A DNA stretch of 64,000 bases from Streptosporangium brasiliense (GTDB taxonomy: Bacteria > Actinomycetota > Actinomycetes > Streptosporangiales > Streptosporangiaceae): positions 1,364,001 through 1,428,000 of the forward strand of contig NZ_JAUSRB010000001.1 of the NCBI RefSeq assembly GCF_030811595.1. Direction: 5' to 3'. The notes under the pieces were generated by a model that was given only the letters and a program-made list of their open reading frames with translations, did no database searches and was not told where the DNA came from. Numbering within the stretch: position 1 is the first letter of the stretch; each line of letters starts with the position of its first letter. This document shows, piece by piece, positions 1 to 9,256 of this stretch. Position numbers and translations under genes: made by a program.

Positions 1-488
1 ACGCTCCGCCGCCACCACAGGAACGCGGCGGCCAGCACCAGCACGGCCCAGTAGTGCGGCCCGAACAGCACCCGGGCACCGTCGGGCAGCCCGGTGGCGA
101 CCAGGCCGGCCAGACCGAGCACCGCCAGCACGATCAGGGGGATGACCACCCGGGCGGTGGTGCCCTTGGGGATCACCACCGGGGAGATCACGTGAACCGG
201 CTCGCCGCCCGGGCCGCTCGCGGTGAAGCTGCGGTTGACGATCTCGCCGGCCTCGTTCAGCGACGCGCCGCGGGCCTCGATGACCGTGCCCACGGACGCG
301 CCCTGCTCACGGGCGGCCAGGAAGTCGGTCGGGTTGAGCGCGAACCCCTTCTCACCGCCCGCCTGGCCCATGGCCTGGCTCGCGAACTGACCCACCGCCT
401 GGCCGACCACCTGACGCGGATCGCCCCCCTGCCCTATCGCCTGCGCGGCTTCCATCGCCGACTGCATGGCCTGTCTTGGCCGGGACAT
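1..488 (-). CDS. Membrane protein, 3' end cut by window edge
   Basis: The reading frame starts at ATG 488 with GGAGG at 493-497 four bases upstream, and runs off the left edge, so about 162 residues are visible. Residues 1-45 are Gln/Ala/Gly-rich and probably helical (MSRPRQAMQSAMEAAQ). A soluble stretch of about 60 residues follows, then two hydrophobic segments: roughly 113-132 (VVIPLIVLAVLGLAGLVA) and 142-160 (HYWAVLVLAAAFLWW). A basic WWRRS end follows the second one. I do not recognise the family. The topology suggests a small membrane protein with a cytoplasmic N terminus. It is transcribed away from uvrB, behind an AT-rich dyad that may be its operator. Confidence 0.6.
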   Translation of the reverse strand, partial: MSRPRQAMQSAMEAAQAIGQGGDPRQVVGQAVGQFASQAMGQAGGEKGFALNPTDFLAAREQGASVGTVIEARGASLNEAGEIVNRSFTASGPGGEPVHVISPVVIPKGTTARVVIPLIVLAVLGLAGLVATGLPDGARVLFGPHYWAVLVLAAAFLWWRRS

Positions 489-503
489 CGAACCTCCGGG
501 GTA

Positions 504-529
504 GATATATGTCGAGAGCCCGATATATC
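504..529 (-). promoter_or_regulatory. AT-rich dyad in promoter of the left-edge gene
   Basis: GATATAT (504-510) and ATATATC (523-529) form a perfect 7-bp inverted repeat 16 to 41 bases upstream of the ATG at 488. The sequence is strikingly AT-rich for this genome. On the minus strand it also supplies a TATAT-like -10. The position fits a repressor operator or the promoter itself; the regulator is unknown. Confidence 0.45.
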
Positions 530-688
530 ACGCTTGGTAGGCGGGCGCACGCAGGACAGTAAAGGGCATCCCGCTTGCGGACGGCTTGCCGCCCGATTGA
601 AAGGGGCGGGCCGAAAGGGGGCCGCCAAAAGGGATCTTCCGGAAGGGGGCCGCCGGAAACGGTCTCGGAGGCGATCCGTCGGGGGCGC

Positions 689-778
689 CGTCCCGTCGGA
701 ACCGGAAGAGCCCGTCCCGCGGGAACCGGCAGAGGCCGTCCCACAGGAAGGGCCCGTCCCGCCGGAAGGGCCTGTCCG
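689..778. repeat. Degenerate GC-rich tandem repeat upstream of uvrB
   Basis: Four to five imperfect copies of a unit of about 18-25 bp, each beginning CCGTCCC and continuing GGAACCGG or GGAAGGGC, fill the region just before the uvrB promoter. No convincing gene lies between 530 and 790. Frames that stay open here have repeat-derived composition. Confidence 0.6.
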
Positions 779-796
779 TCACGCGTCCAGGAGGGA

Positions 797-819
797 ATGT
801 CGGTGGCTCCGCCTACAGT
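797..819 (+). promoter_or_regulatory. RecA-NDp (PafBC-type) DNA-damage promoter of uvrB
   Basis: The sequence ATGTCGGTG (797-805), then exactly 8 bases, then TACAGT (814-819) matches the mycobacterial RecA-NDp consensus TTGTCRGTG-N8-TAnnnT at all positions but the first. This LexA-independent promoter class is activated by PafBC. Seven bases separate TACAGT from the GTG at 827, so transcription would start on or next to the start codon and give a leaderless uvrB mRNA. The AGGAGG at 789-794 would then lie upstream of the transcript. Confidence 0.75.
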
Positions 820-826
820 GGGTGGG

Positions 827-2938
<2,112 letters not shown>

Positions 2939-2943
2939 TCCGG

Positions 2944-3210
2944 GGCGGCCCACGGGCCCCGGGCCGCCGGTGGGGGAGGCGCGCCGTCCCCCACCGGGCC
3001 CGTCCAGGGTGCCGCGGTGGTCATGGGGGACCGGTCCCGCCATGCCCACCGGCTCCGTGAGGGTGCCGCCGTGGTCATGGCGGAGGGGCGCCGTCCCTCA
3101 TCGGTCCCGTCCAGAGGGCCGCCGGTGGGGGAGGGGCGCCCGTCCCCCTGCCCCGTCCAGGGTGCCGCGGTGGTCATGAGGGGCCGGTCCTGGCATGCTC
3201 GCCGGACCTC
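2944..3210. repeat. Hairpin and degenerate repeats after uvrB
   Basis: GGCGGCCC (2944-2951) and GGGCCGCC (2961-2968) form an 8-bp stem just after the uvrB stop, with no T-run. It is followed by three to four imperfect copies of a unit of roughly 50-60 bp containing GGTGCCGCGGTGGTCATG, at about 3010-3027, 3063-3080 and 3160-3178. The rest of 2939-3276 holds no gene. The hairpin may end the uvrB transcript. Confidence 0.5.
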
Positions 3211-3276
3211 GACGGCACCCGGCTGCGCAGGCCGCCACGGGCCCGTGGCCCTCCGGACGGGGTGGGTGGCGGATGG

Positions 3277-4149
3277 TCAGCGGACGCCGGCCTCGGCCCG
3301 CAGGAGGCCGGCCAGTGCCCCGGCGTCGGCCGCGGCCAGCCCGCGCGCGGCGAACCAGGTGGCGACGTTGCGGGCGTCGCGGTCGAGGAACTCCGGGCCG
3401 GTGGGGTGGGCCACCACGTCCACGATCTGCGGCAGGTCGATGATGACGAGCCGTCCCTCGTGGACGAGGATGTTGTAGGGCGACAGGTCCCCGTGGGCGA
3501 GACCTTCACGGGCCAGGACCACCAGGGCCTCCACAAGCTGTTCCCACAGCTCCGCCAGCCCCTCGGAGACCGCCGCCAGGCGGGGCGCGGCGGCGCCGTC
3601 GGGGGTGCCGACGAACTCCTCCAGGATCTCGGTGCCGACGATCTGCACCGGATACGGCACGGGCAGGCCCAGTGACCACAGACGGCACAGCGCCGCGAAC
3701 TCGGCACCGGCCCACTGGCCGGCGATCATCTCCTTGCCGAACCGGGACCGGCTCGACATCGCCCGGCTGATCCGGCTGTCACGGACCCCGCGGCCCTCCA
3801 GGTAGCCGGCGTCGCGGTGGAACAGGCGGTGTTCGGCGGAGCGGTAGCGCTTGGCGGCCAGCAGGCAGATCCGGTCGGTGTCCGGGACACCTCGCGAGAT
3901 GAGGTGGACGTCGGCTTCCTTGCCGGTCTTCAGGATGCCGAGCTCGGTGTCGACGGCGGCCAGCTCGGTGACGAGCCAGCCGGGATGCGGCCGGGGGCCG
4001 CGCTCGGTGGGAGTGCTCAGGTCCCAGGTGGACCACCGGTCACCGGACGGCGGGCCGTCGAGGTCCTCGGGGGTGCTGTGGAGCCATTCGATGTCGTCGT
4101 CGTCCAGACGGTTCTTGCCGCGACGACGGTGTTCTGAACGCTTGGGCAC
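3277..4149 (-). CDS. RIO-like serine/threonine protein kinase
   Basis: The 290-residue protein starts at a GTG with GGAGA about 8 bases upstream. After a basic N terminus (MPKRSEHRRRGKNRL) it has a RIO-type fold. The glycine loop is replaced by GILKTGKEADVHL, AAKRYR carries the ATP-binding lysine, HGDLSPYN is the catalytic loop, and IDLPQ is the metal-binding motif in place of DFG. These are hallmarks of RIO1-like kinases, which in archaea and eukaryotes act in small-subunit ribosome maturation. The bacterial role is not established. It stands alone, tail-to-tail with uvrB. Confidence 0.85.
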   Translation of the reverse strand: MPKRSEHRRRGKNRLDDDDIEWLHSTPEDLDGPPSGDRWSTWDLSTPTERGPRPHPGWLVTELAAVDTELGILKTGKEADVHLISRGVPDTDRICLLAAKRYRSAEHRLFHRDAGYLEGRGVRDSRISRAMSSRSRFGKEMIAGQWAGAEFAALCRLWSLGLPVPYPVQIVGTEILEEFVGTPDGAAAPRLAAVSEGLAELWEQLVEALVVLAREGLAHGDLSPYNILVHEGRLVIIDLPQIVDVVAHPTGPEFLDRDARNVATWFAARGLAAADAGALAGLLRAEAGVR

Positions 4150-4546
4150 GGCGGGTTCTCCAGGAGGGAAGGCCCACCGGCGCCGTGGTCAGATCAGCTG
4201 ACGGCCGGTGGGAGAGGCAGAGGCGTGAAGACGCGGAAAAACCGTCACGGTCGCCCTCCCTTCCCGATGGGCGCGTCCGGCGCGCCCGGTGATCCTCACG
4301 CTCAGGCGCATCCGTGCACCCGGCGATCAACGGGCACGATCGTGCCAGGCCCCGGAGAGGTCCGCAACCGGATTAATCGCCTCGGGCGCCGGCGCGCGGA
4401 CGCCGTCACGCCTGTGGCGGCATGCCGGCCGCCGGTGCCGGCAGTACGGCGGGGCGCCGGAACACGCCTCTGACGGCGCCGGTCGGCGCCTGGCCGTAGG
4501 CGGCCGACAGGTCGGTGACACGCCGTGGTTGATGCTTGATCGATAA
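4150..4546. other. Intergenic region, no gene recognised
   Basis: About 400 bases upstream of the RIO-like kinase contain no open frame with a recognisable protein. Nothing beyond a possible promoter for the leftward kinase gene was seen. Confidence 0.4.
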
Positions 4547-4599
4547 GAAGACCTCCGGACGCGGTGGAGATCACCGTCCTCACCCGACCGGAGGTCTTC
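4547..4599. repeat. 12-bp perfect inverted repeat next to transposase remnant
   Basis: GAAGACCTCCGG (4547-4558) and CCGGAGGTCTTC (4588-4599) are perfect complements separated by 29 bases. The right arm overlaps the start of the IS481-type remnant. It could be an element end, a transposase regulatory hairpin or a terminator; the sequence does not decide. Confidence 0.5.
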
Positions 4600-4731
4600 A
4601 CGGCCCGCGCTGACGCCCGCCTGACCGGGTACGGCCGTGCCCCGCTCACCTGGCGGGTCCGCTCCGACGGCCGACCCGTCGCCCACGTGGCCGAGGAACC
4701 GGGCGTCCCCCGCTCAGATCGAGATCAATGA
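4564..4731 (+). pseudogene. IS481-type transposase remnant (N-terminal HTH only)
   Basis: The 55-codon frame opens at GTG 4564 and stops at TGA 4729-4731. Residues from about 16 on (ADARLTGYGRAPLTW, then GRPVAHVAEEPGV) resemble the N-terminal helix-turn-helix of IS481-family transposases, in which NARLT..GR and GRPVAHVA..GVSR are typical. The DDE catalytic domain is absent; the frame ends right after the recognition helix, where SRQ would be expected. This is a dead fragment. Confidence 0.55.
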
Positions 4732-4883
4732 CGCCGGAGCCGACGCCCGTCCGTGGCCGCCCACGGTGGATCCCGATGGGAGCGCCGGCCTTGACGGCGG
4801 GCTCCAGCCGACGGTGTGGACGGCGGGCCGACCGCCGATGCCGGAAATACCTGGTCCCGGTGTCGGAGAGCTCCGGCGGCGGC

Positions 4884-5498
4884 TCAGCGCAGGTCGTCGG
4901 GGCGGGAGCGCTCGACCATCGTGCGGTTGTAGAGCTCGTCGATCTGGTCCAGGGGATCGGGGGCGCGGCGGCGCGCCTCGATCTCCAGATCGGTGCGGCT
5001 CTGGAGTTCGTCGATGCCCCCGGCCGCGTGCGTCATCCGGTCGTTGAGCAGGTCGGCGCGGATCCGGGCGCAGGCCGTGGTCAGCTTGGCGTGGTGGTCG
5101 CGCAGGCGGCCCAGCGCGGTGTGGTCGACATAGGCCGACACACGGCGCTCCTGGGCGTAGATGCCGAGCTGGGCGTCGAGCTGGTCGGCGTGCGTGCTGA
5201 TCTCGGCCACGAGATGCGGCAGGTCGCCGAGTCCCCAGCCGTCGTGCAGCGCCTGGTCCACCGCCTGGCGGGTCAGGGAGACCTCGCGGCGCAGGTCCAG
5301 CCGCATCCGCTCGGTCTCGGCCGCGTCGCCGGTGCCCATGGCCGCCATGTGGGAGGCGACGCGGGTGCTCACCTTGCGGGCCTTCTTGGTGGCCTTCTTG
5401 CCGACCTTGACCAGCAGGTAGATTCCAGCCGCCCCCATGAGGAGGAGGAACAGGAGGATCACCAGCACGATGGTGATGAAAGTGCCGATCGAAGCCAC
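4884..5498 (-). CDS. Membrane-anchored coiled-coil-like protein
   Basis: The 204-residue protein begins with one strongly hydrophobic segment (residues 5-31, TFITIVLVILLFLLLMGAAG and on). A Lys/Arg-rich juxtamembrane patch (KVGKKATKKARK) follows, predicting an inside C terminus. The remaining 160 residues are charged and helical with no recognised domain (MRLDLRREVSLTRQAVDQAL and similar). The role is unknown; the shape suggests a small scaffold tethered to the inner membrane face. It lies 230 bp downstream of the DUF4126 gene on the same strand, with a tandem repeat between them. Confidence 0.7.
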   Translation of the reverse strand: MASIGTFITIVLVILLFLLLMGAAGIYLLVKVGKKATKKARKVSTRVASHMAAMGTGDAAETERMRLDLRREVSLTRQAVDQALHDGWGLGDLPHLVAEISTHADQLDAQLGIYAQERRVSAYVDHTALGRLRDHHAKLTTACARIRADLLNDRMTHAAGGIDELQSRTDLEIEARRRAPDPLDQIDELYNRTMVERSRPDDLR

Positions 5499-5589
5499 CT
5501 CCCAGCAGGGGCGTAACGGGGTGTTTCGAGCATAGCCCGCGCGGCCGCGTAGGCGCGGTCACCGTCCGGGTCCGGCCCCGCGTCCACGC

Positions 5590-5730
5590 GGGGCACGGTG
5601 TTCACCTGAGGCCCGGTGTCCGTGCCGGGCACGGTGTTCGCCTGGGGTCCGGTGTCCGTGCCGGGTTCCGCGTTCATGTCGGGCACGGTGGTGTTCACCC
5701 GAGACCCGGCGTCCGGGCCGGGCACGGTGC
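5590..5730. repeat. 36-bp-class tandem repeat between two membrane-protein genes
   Basis: Three to four imperfect copies of a unit of about 36 bp (GGCACGGTGTTCACC / GGCCCGGTGTCCGTGCC) fill the junction. Read leftward in one frame they encode repeats of TVPGTDTGPQVN, but that frame is not the frame of the upstream DUF4126 gene and has no start of its own. Confidence 0.6.
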
Positions 5731-6324
5731 TCACGCCGGGCTCCGCCGGAGCGTGCGGCGCCGCCGCCGTACCTTGCGGACCACCCACCAGGCGGACAGG
5801 GCCAGCACGGCCACCACGACGACGACCAGGACCGGCAGGAAGATCGCGACCAGGCTGATGCCGAGCGATCCGGCGTCCTCCACCGTGCTGACCACGGGCG
5901 CGCCGACCCCGGCGGTCGAGGCGTTGACCACGGGCCTGGCGGTCGTCTTCATCACGTGCACGGCCAGCGCGATCCCGATGCCCAGCACCCAGCTCAGCCA
6001 GGGGTTGTGGCTCATCCAGGTCGAGCCGTCGAGCCGGGCCGCCGCCTCGGTGGCGCTGAAGACGACGCCGCCGGAGACCGGGCGGACCACGGTCTGGATC
6101 ATGTCGTTGACGCTGTCGACCACCGGCACCTTGTCGAGCACGATCTCGGCCAGCAGCAGCACGCCGATGATCCCGAGCACCCATCCGTTGGACAGCCAGG
6201 CGAACTCCTGCGGCAGCCGTAGCTGATCGGTGAAGTTGGCGATCAGACCGACCACCAGCAGGGGGATGTAGGCGTTCAGCCCCGCTGCGGTGGAGAGCCC
6301 CAGACCTGTCAGTGCCGCGAGCAT
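5731..6324 (-). CDS. DUF4126-family integral membrane protein
   Basis: The start is ATG 6324, with a GGAGGGAGG-type ribosome binding site directly upstream, giving 197 residues. The N terminus (LAALTGLGLSTAAGLNAYIP) is the DUF4126 signature. About five hydrophobic segments follow, and the protein ends in a very basic tail (RKVRRRRRTLRRSPA). The function of the family is unknown. The Arg-rich C terminus and the repeats right after the stop are unusual, and a frameshift near 5735 would add a Pro/Thr-rich repetitive tail. Confidence 0.8.
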   Translation of the reverse strand: MLAALTGLGLSTAAGLNAYIPLLVVGLIANFTDQLRLPQEFAWLSNGWVLGIIGVLLLAEIVLDKVPVVDSVNDMIQTVVRPVSGGVVFSATEAAARLDGSTWMSHNPWLSWVLGIGIALAVHVMKTTARPVVNASTAGVGAPVVSTVEDAGSLGISLVAIFLPVLVVVVVAVLALSAWWVVRKVRRRRRTLRRSPA

Positions 6325-6417
6325 CGCGCCTCCCTCCGTCTCGTCCCCTCCTTCAACGATTCCCGGCCGCCGATGGATCCCGCCGGGCGCCGGGAATCGT
6401 CTGAGGTGAGAACGACA

Positions 6418-6447
6418 AGGGGCGCACCCCGTGCGGGATGCGCCCCT
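6418..6447 (-). terminator. Rho-independent-like terminator of the ScyD-type gene
   Basis: Read on the minus strand, AGGGGCGCA (6447-6439) pairs perfectly with TGCGCCCCT (6426-6418) across a 12-base loop. TGTCGTTCTC follows as a weak T-rich tail. It begins 18 bases after the stop at 6465. Confidence 0.7.
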
Positions 6448-6464
6448 CGTGTCCCCCGTGAGGG

Positions 6465-7625
6465 CTACTCCGGGACGGGGACCCGGAGTACTTCGCCCTT
6501 GCCGGGCACCATGGCCTTGTTGGCCACGTAAACGGCGCCGTCGGGGCCGACGGCCACGCTGAGCGGGGTGACCAGCGTGCCGGGTCGGAGAAGTTCGGTG
6601 CGGGTGCCGTCGGACTCGATCCGGTAGACGGCGCTCTTGGTCATGCCGTCGGCCGGGATCGGCCCGACCGAGCCCAGGACGACCATCCGGCCCTCGGCGT
6701 CGAAGGCCACGTCGACGACCGTGGTGAAGCCCTGCGCGGCGGTGGTGACCTTCCCCCGCTCCAGGCGGAACACCCGGGCGGAGCCCTCCGGGTTCGGGAA
6801 GCCGCCGTGCTCGGCCACGTAGTAGGCGCCGTCCGGGCCCTGGGTGATGCCCATCGGGACCGACTGCATCGGGATCTTGCTGCCCTTCGGCATCTTCAGC
6901 GCCGGCGGGGCCGGCACGGAGCGGGCGTGGAAGACCGCCTCGGTGCTGACGCCGCCCTTCTTGCCCACCCGCAGCACGGAGTTGCCCCCGGTGTCGGTGA
7001 CCAGCGCGCCACCGCCGGGCAGCGGGGCCACCCCGAACGGGTAGGAGTCGACCGCGCTGCCCTTGTCCTTGCGGTCGAGGTTGTGCTTGGTCTCGTAGGC
7101 GGCCAGGTCGGCGACGGAGATCCGCCGGCCCTTCTTGGAGATCGTCAGCAGCGTGCCCAGGGGCGCGGCCTTGGGGCCGAGCTTGGCGCGGAAGGCGGTG
7201 TCGCCGGAGAATCCGACCGTCACCAGCAGGTCGCCCTTCTCGGTGAGGGCGACGTCGTGCGGGCCGAGCGCGAACCCGCCGCTGGCCGCCGAGGGCAGGC
7301 CGTCGAGCAGCACCGAGGTCTTGCCGTCCTTGAGCGTGCTCACCTGGCCGGTCAGGCCCAGGCACGTCTTCTCCGCCTTCTCGCCCTCCGGGGCCGGGGG
7401 CGAGGCGCACTTGACCTTGCCGCCGTGGCCGGACTCGGCGATGTAGAGCGTGCCGTCGGGGCCGAACATCAGCCCGCGCGGACTGTCGAGGCCCTTGGCG
7501 ACGACCTTGACCGTGTCGTCGGCCGCGTGCGCCGCCACGGCGGGCACCGCCGTCACGGCCAGCGCCGCGACACTCCCCGAAGCCGCTGCGAGCAGTCGGC
7601 GGCCGAAACGTACTCCGCTCAACAC
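6465..7625 (-). CDS. Secreted ScyD/ScyE-type beta-propeller protein
   Basis: I take GTG 7625, with GGAGGGG just upstream, giving 386 residues. The product starts with an export signal: Arg pair, hydrophobic stretch (LLAAASGSVAALAVTAV) and cleavage near AAHA-AD. The mature part carries NHL/SMP-30-like blades with repeated GPDG motifs (DSPRGLMFGPDGTLYIAE, GITQGPDGAYYVAEHG, VAVGPDGAVYVANKA). The family is named after cyanobacterial scytonemin proteins, but actinobacterial members have no known reaction. Expected location is outside the membrane. Longer N termini are open, but they bury the signal peptide. Confidence 0.8.
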   Translation of the reverse strand: MLSGVRFGRRLLAAASGSVAALAVTAVPAVAAHAADDTVKVVAKGLDSPRGLMFGPDGTLYIAESGHGGKVKCASPPAPEGEKAEKTCLGLTGQVSTLKDGKTSVLLDGLPSAASGGFALGPHDVALTEKGDLLVTVGFSGDTAFRAKLGPKAAPLGTLLTISKKGRRISVADLAAYETKHNLDRKDKGSAVDSYPFGVAPLPGGGALVTDTGGNSVLRVGKKGGVSTEAVFHARSVPAPPALKMPKGSKIPMQSVPMGITQGPDGAYYVAEHGGFPNPEGSARVFRLERGKVTTAAQGFTTVVDVAFDAEGRMVVLGSVGPIPADGMTKSAVYRIESDGTRTELLRPGTLVTPLSVAVGPDGAVYVANKAMVPGKGEVLRVPVPE

Positions 7626-7787
7626 GATCCCCTCCCCAACCGCCCCGCCATATCCGTCGGCATGAGCGAACACCGGAGAAGCTATGAGCGGGGCTCGTCT
7701 CCTCACAAGGGATATCCACCCCAATCCACCTGGGCACACGGCGATTTCCGCCCGGCGGGTGACGCCGCCTCCGTCCTCAGAGGGACG

Positions 7788-8050
7788 ACGGGCCGCTCAG
7801 CCGGACGACGGACCGCTCGACCGGATGTCGGACCGCTCAACCCGGACGGCGGGCCGCTCGGCCCGACGGCGGGGCGTCCGGGCGGGCTCCGGTGCCGGGA
7901 CCCGGCCCGGCGGGCGCCACGCGGTGTCACGGTCCGGGACTGCGTCCGACGGCCCGGCGGACGCCGCGCGGTGTCACGGCCCGGGACGGGGCCGCCGGCC
8001 CGACGGCGTGCGGGCTCGTGGTGACGCTCGCCGGTGCCGTGGTGTCGCCG
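7788..8050. repeat. Two families of degenerate repeats between ScyD-type and nitronate monooxygenase genes
   Basis: At about 7788-7865 a unit of about 20 bp (CCGGACGACGGGCCGCTC) occurs four times with changes. At about 7915-8050 a longer unit containing GCGGTGTCACGGTCCGGGAC recurs two to three times. The region 7626-8055 contains no supported gene; 7626-7780 should hold the ScyD-type promoter. Confidence 0.55.
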
Positions 8051-8055
8051 TGGTG

Positions 8056-9207
8056 TCACGGCCCGGGGTGGTGCCCGCCGTCGGTGACGGCCCGCAGGCG
8101 CTCCAGGGTGGCGGCGGCCTCCTCGATCATGTCGTGGACGACCCGGCGGGCCGGTCCGACCCGGTTCAGCTGGCCGACGACCTGCCCGACGAAGTAGTTG
8201 ACGAGCTCGCCGGCCCCGGGGTCGCCGCTGTCGGCGGCCCGGCCGATCCTGGCCATCGCGCCCTCGGCCAGCAGCATCTGCAGCGGCATCGGCAGCGGGC
8301 CCGGACTCTCCTGGGCCCCGTCCCACTCCTCGGTCCAGGCGGACCTCAACTGCCGGGCGGGCTTGCCGGTCCGCGACCGGGACCGCACGGTGTCGGAGGA
8401 GGTGGCCGCGAGCAGCTTGCGCTTGACCGAGGGCAGGGTCTCGGCCTCCTCCGTGGTCAGCCAGACCGAGCCGCACCACACCCCCTCGGCCCCCAGCGCG
8501 AGCGCCGCGGCCATCTGGCGGCCGCCGGCGATGCCGCCCGCCGCCAGCACCGGCACGTCCACGGCGTCCACGACCTGGGGGACCAGCACCATGGTGGAGA
8601 TGTCACCGGTGTGCCCGCCCGCCTCCGAGCCCTGCGCCACGATCACGTCGGCCCCCGCGGCCACCTGGCGCCGGGCGTGCTCGACGGTCCCGACCAGGGC
8701 GGCGACCGGGACCTCCGCCTCTCTCGCCCTGGCCACCATCTCCGGCGGGGGCGGGCCGAGCGCGCTGGCGATGAGACCGATCGGGTGCCTGAGCGCCACG
8801 TCGATGAGGCCGGTCGCGCCCTCGGCGGTCACCCGGCGGCCCACCTCGTCGGCGTAGGCCGACATCGCGCCGGTGAACGGCTCGGGCATGCCCACGCCGT
8901 ACTTGCCGAACAGGTGCGTCACGAAGTCGAGGTGCCGGTCGGGGATGAAGTCGAGGAGGCGGGCGCTCCGGTCGGCCGCCGACGCGTCGATCCGGCCGGG
9001 GACGAGGACGTCCACCCCGTACGGCCGGCCGCCGACCTGCCCGTCGATCCAGTTCAGTTCCGTGTCGAGCTGCTGGGGTGAGTAGGCGACGGCGCCGAGC
9101 ACGCCGAGCCCGCCCGCGTTGGTCACCGCGGCGACCACGTCGCGGCAGTGGCTGAAGGCGAAGAGGGGGAACTCGACGCCGAATCTCTCGCAGATCGCGG
9201 TGCGCAT
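8056..9207 (-). CDS. Nitronate monooxygenase-like FMN protein
   Basis: The 383-residue TIM-barrel flavoprotein belongs to the 2-nitropropane dioxygenase/NMO family, which oxidises nitronates using FMN and O2. Visible family features are the N-terminal FMN region (AAVTNAGGLGVLGAVAY), the catalytic-loop sequence AQGSEAGGHTG and the phosphate-binding segment VPVLAAGGIAGGRQMAAAL. Several actinobacterial members are annotated near acyl-CoA genes, so the substrate may not be a nitronate. It is monocistronic. A 15-bp element shared with the pucR/liv intergenic region lies 17 bases upstream of the start. Confidence 0.85.
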   Translation of the reverse strand: MRTAICERFGVEFPLFAFSHCRDVVAAVTNAGGLGVLGAVAYSPQQLDTELNWIDGQVGGRPYGVDVLVPGRIDASAADRSARLLDFIPDRHLDFVTHLFGKYGVGMPEPFTGAMSAYADEVGRRVTAEGATGLIDVALRHPIGLIASALGPPPPEMVARAREAEVPVAALVGTVEHARRQVAAGADVIVAQGSEAGGHTGDISTMVLVPQVVDAVDVPVLAAGGIAGGRQMAAALALGAEGVWCGSVWLTTEEAETLPSVKRKLLAATSSDTVRSRSRTGKPARQLRSAWTEEWDGAQESPGPLPMPLQMLLAEGAMARIGRAADSGDPGAGELVNYFVGQVVGQLNRVGPARRVVHDMIEEAAATLERLRAVTDGGHHPGP

Positions 9208-9223
9208 GCCGCGACCGTAAATC

Positions 9224-9238
9224 CAGAATCTTGTTCGG
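9224..9238 (-). promoter_or_regulatory. 15-bp element shared with the pucR-livF intergenic region
   Basis: CAGAATCTTGTTCGG here is identical to 49324-49338. On the minus strand it reads CCGAACAAGATTCTG and lies 17-31 bases upstream of the nitronate monooxygenase start. It is a degenerate dyad of the AGAAY-N3-GTTCK type, resembling operators of TetR-family lipid regulators. Confidence 0.4.
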
Positions 9239-9256
9239 TCCAGGGTCCGGCCCGGC

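Noticed and set aside
797..805. ATG 797 or GTG 803 as the uvrB start
   Set aside because: Both lie inside the RecA-NDp promoter element, and extra residues are not part of the conserved N terminus. Kept as alternatives only because AGGAGG precedes them.
5499..5735. Programmed frameshift adding a TVPGTDTGPQVN-repeat tail to the DUF4126 protein
   Set aside because: The repeat frame is open, but no slippery site is visible at the stop and repeats of this kind are common at gene junctions here.
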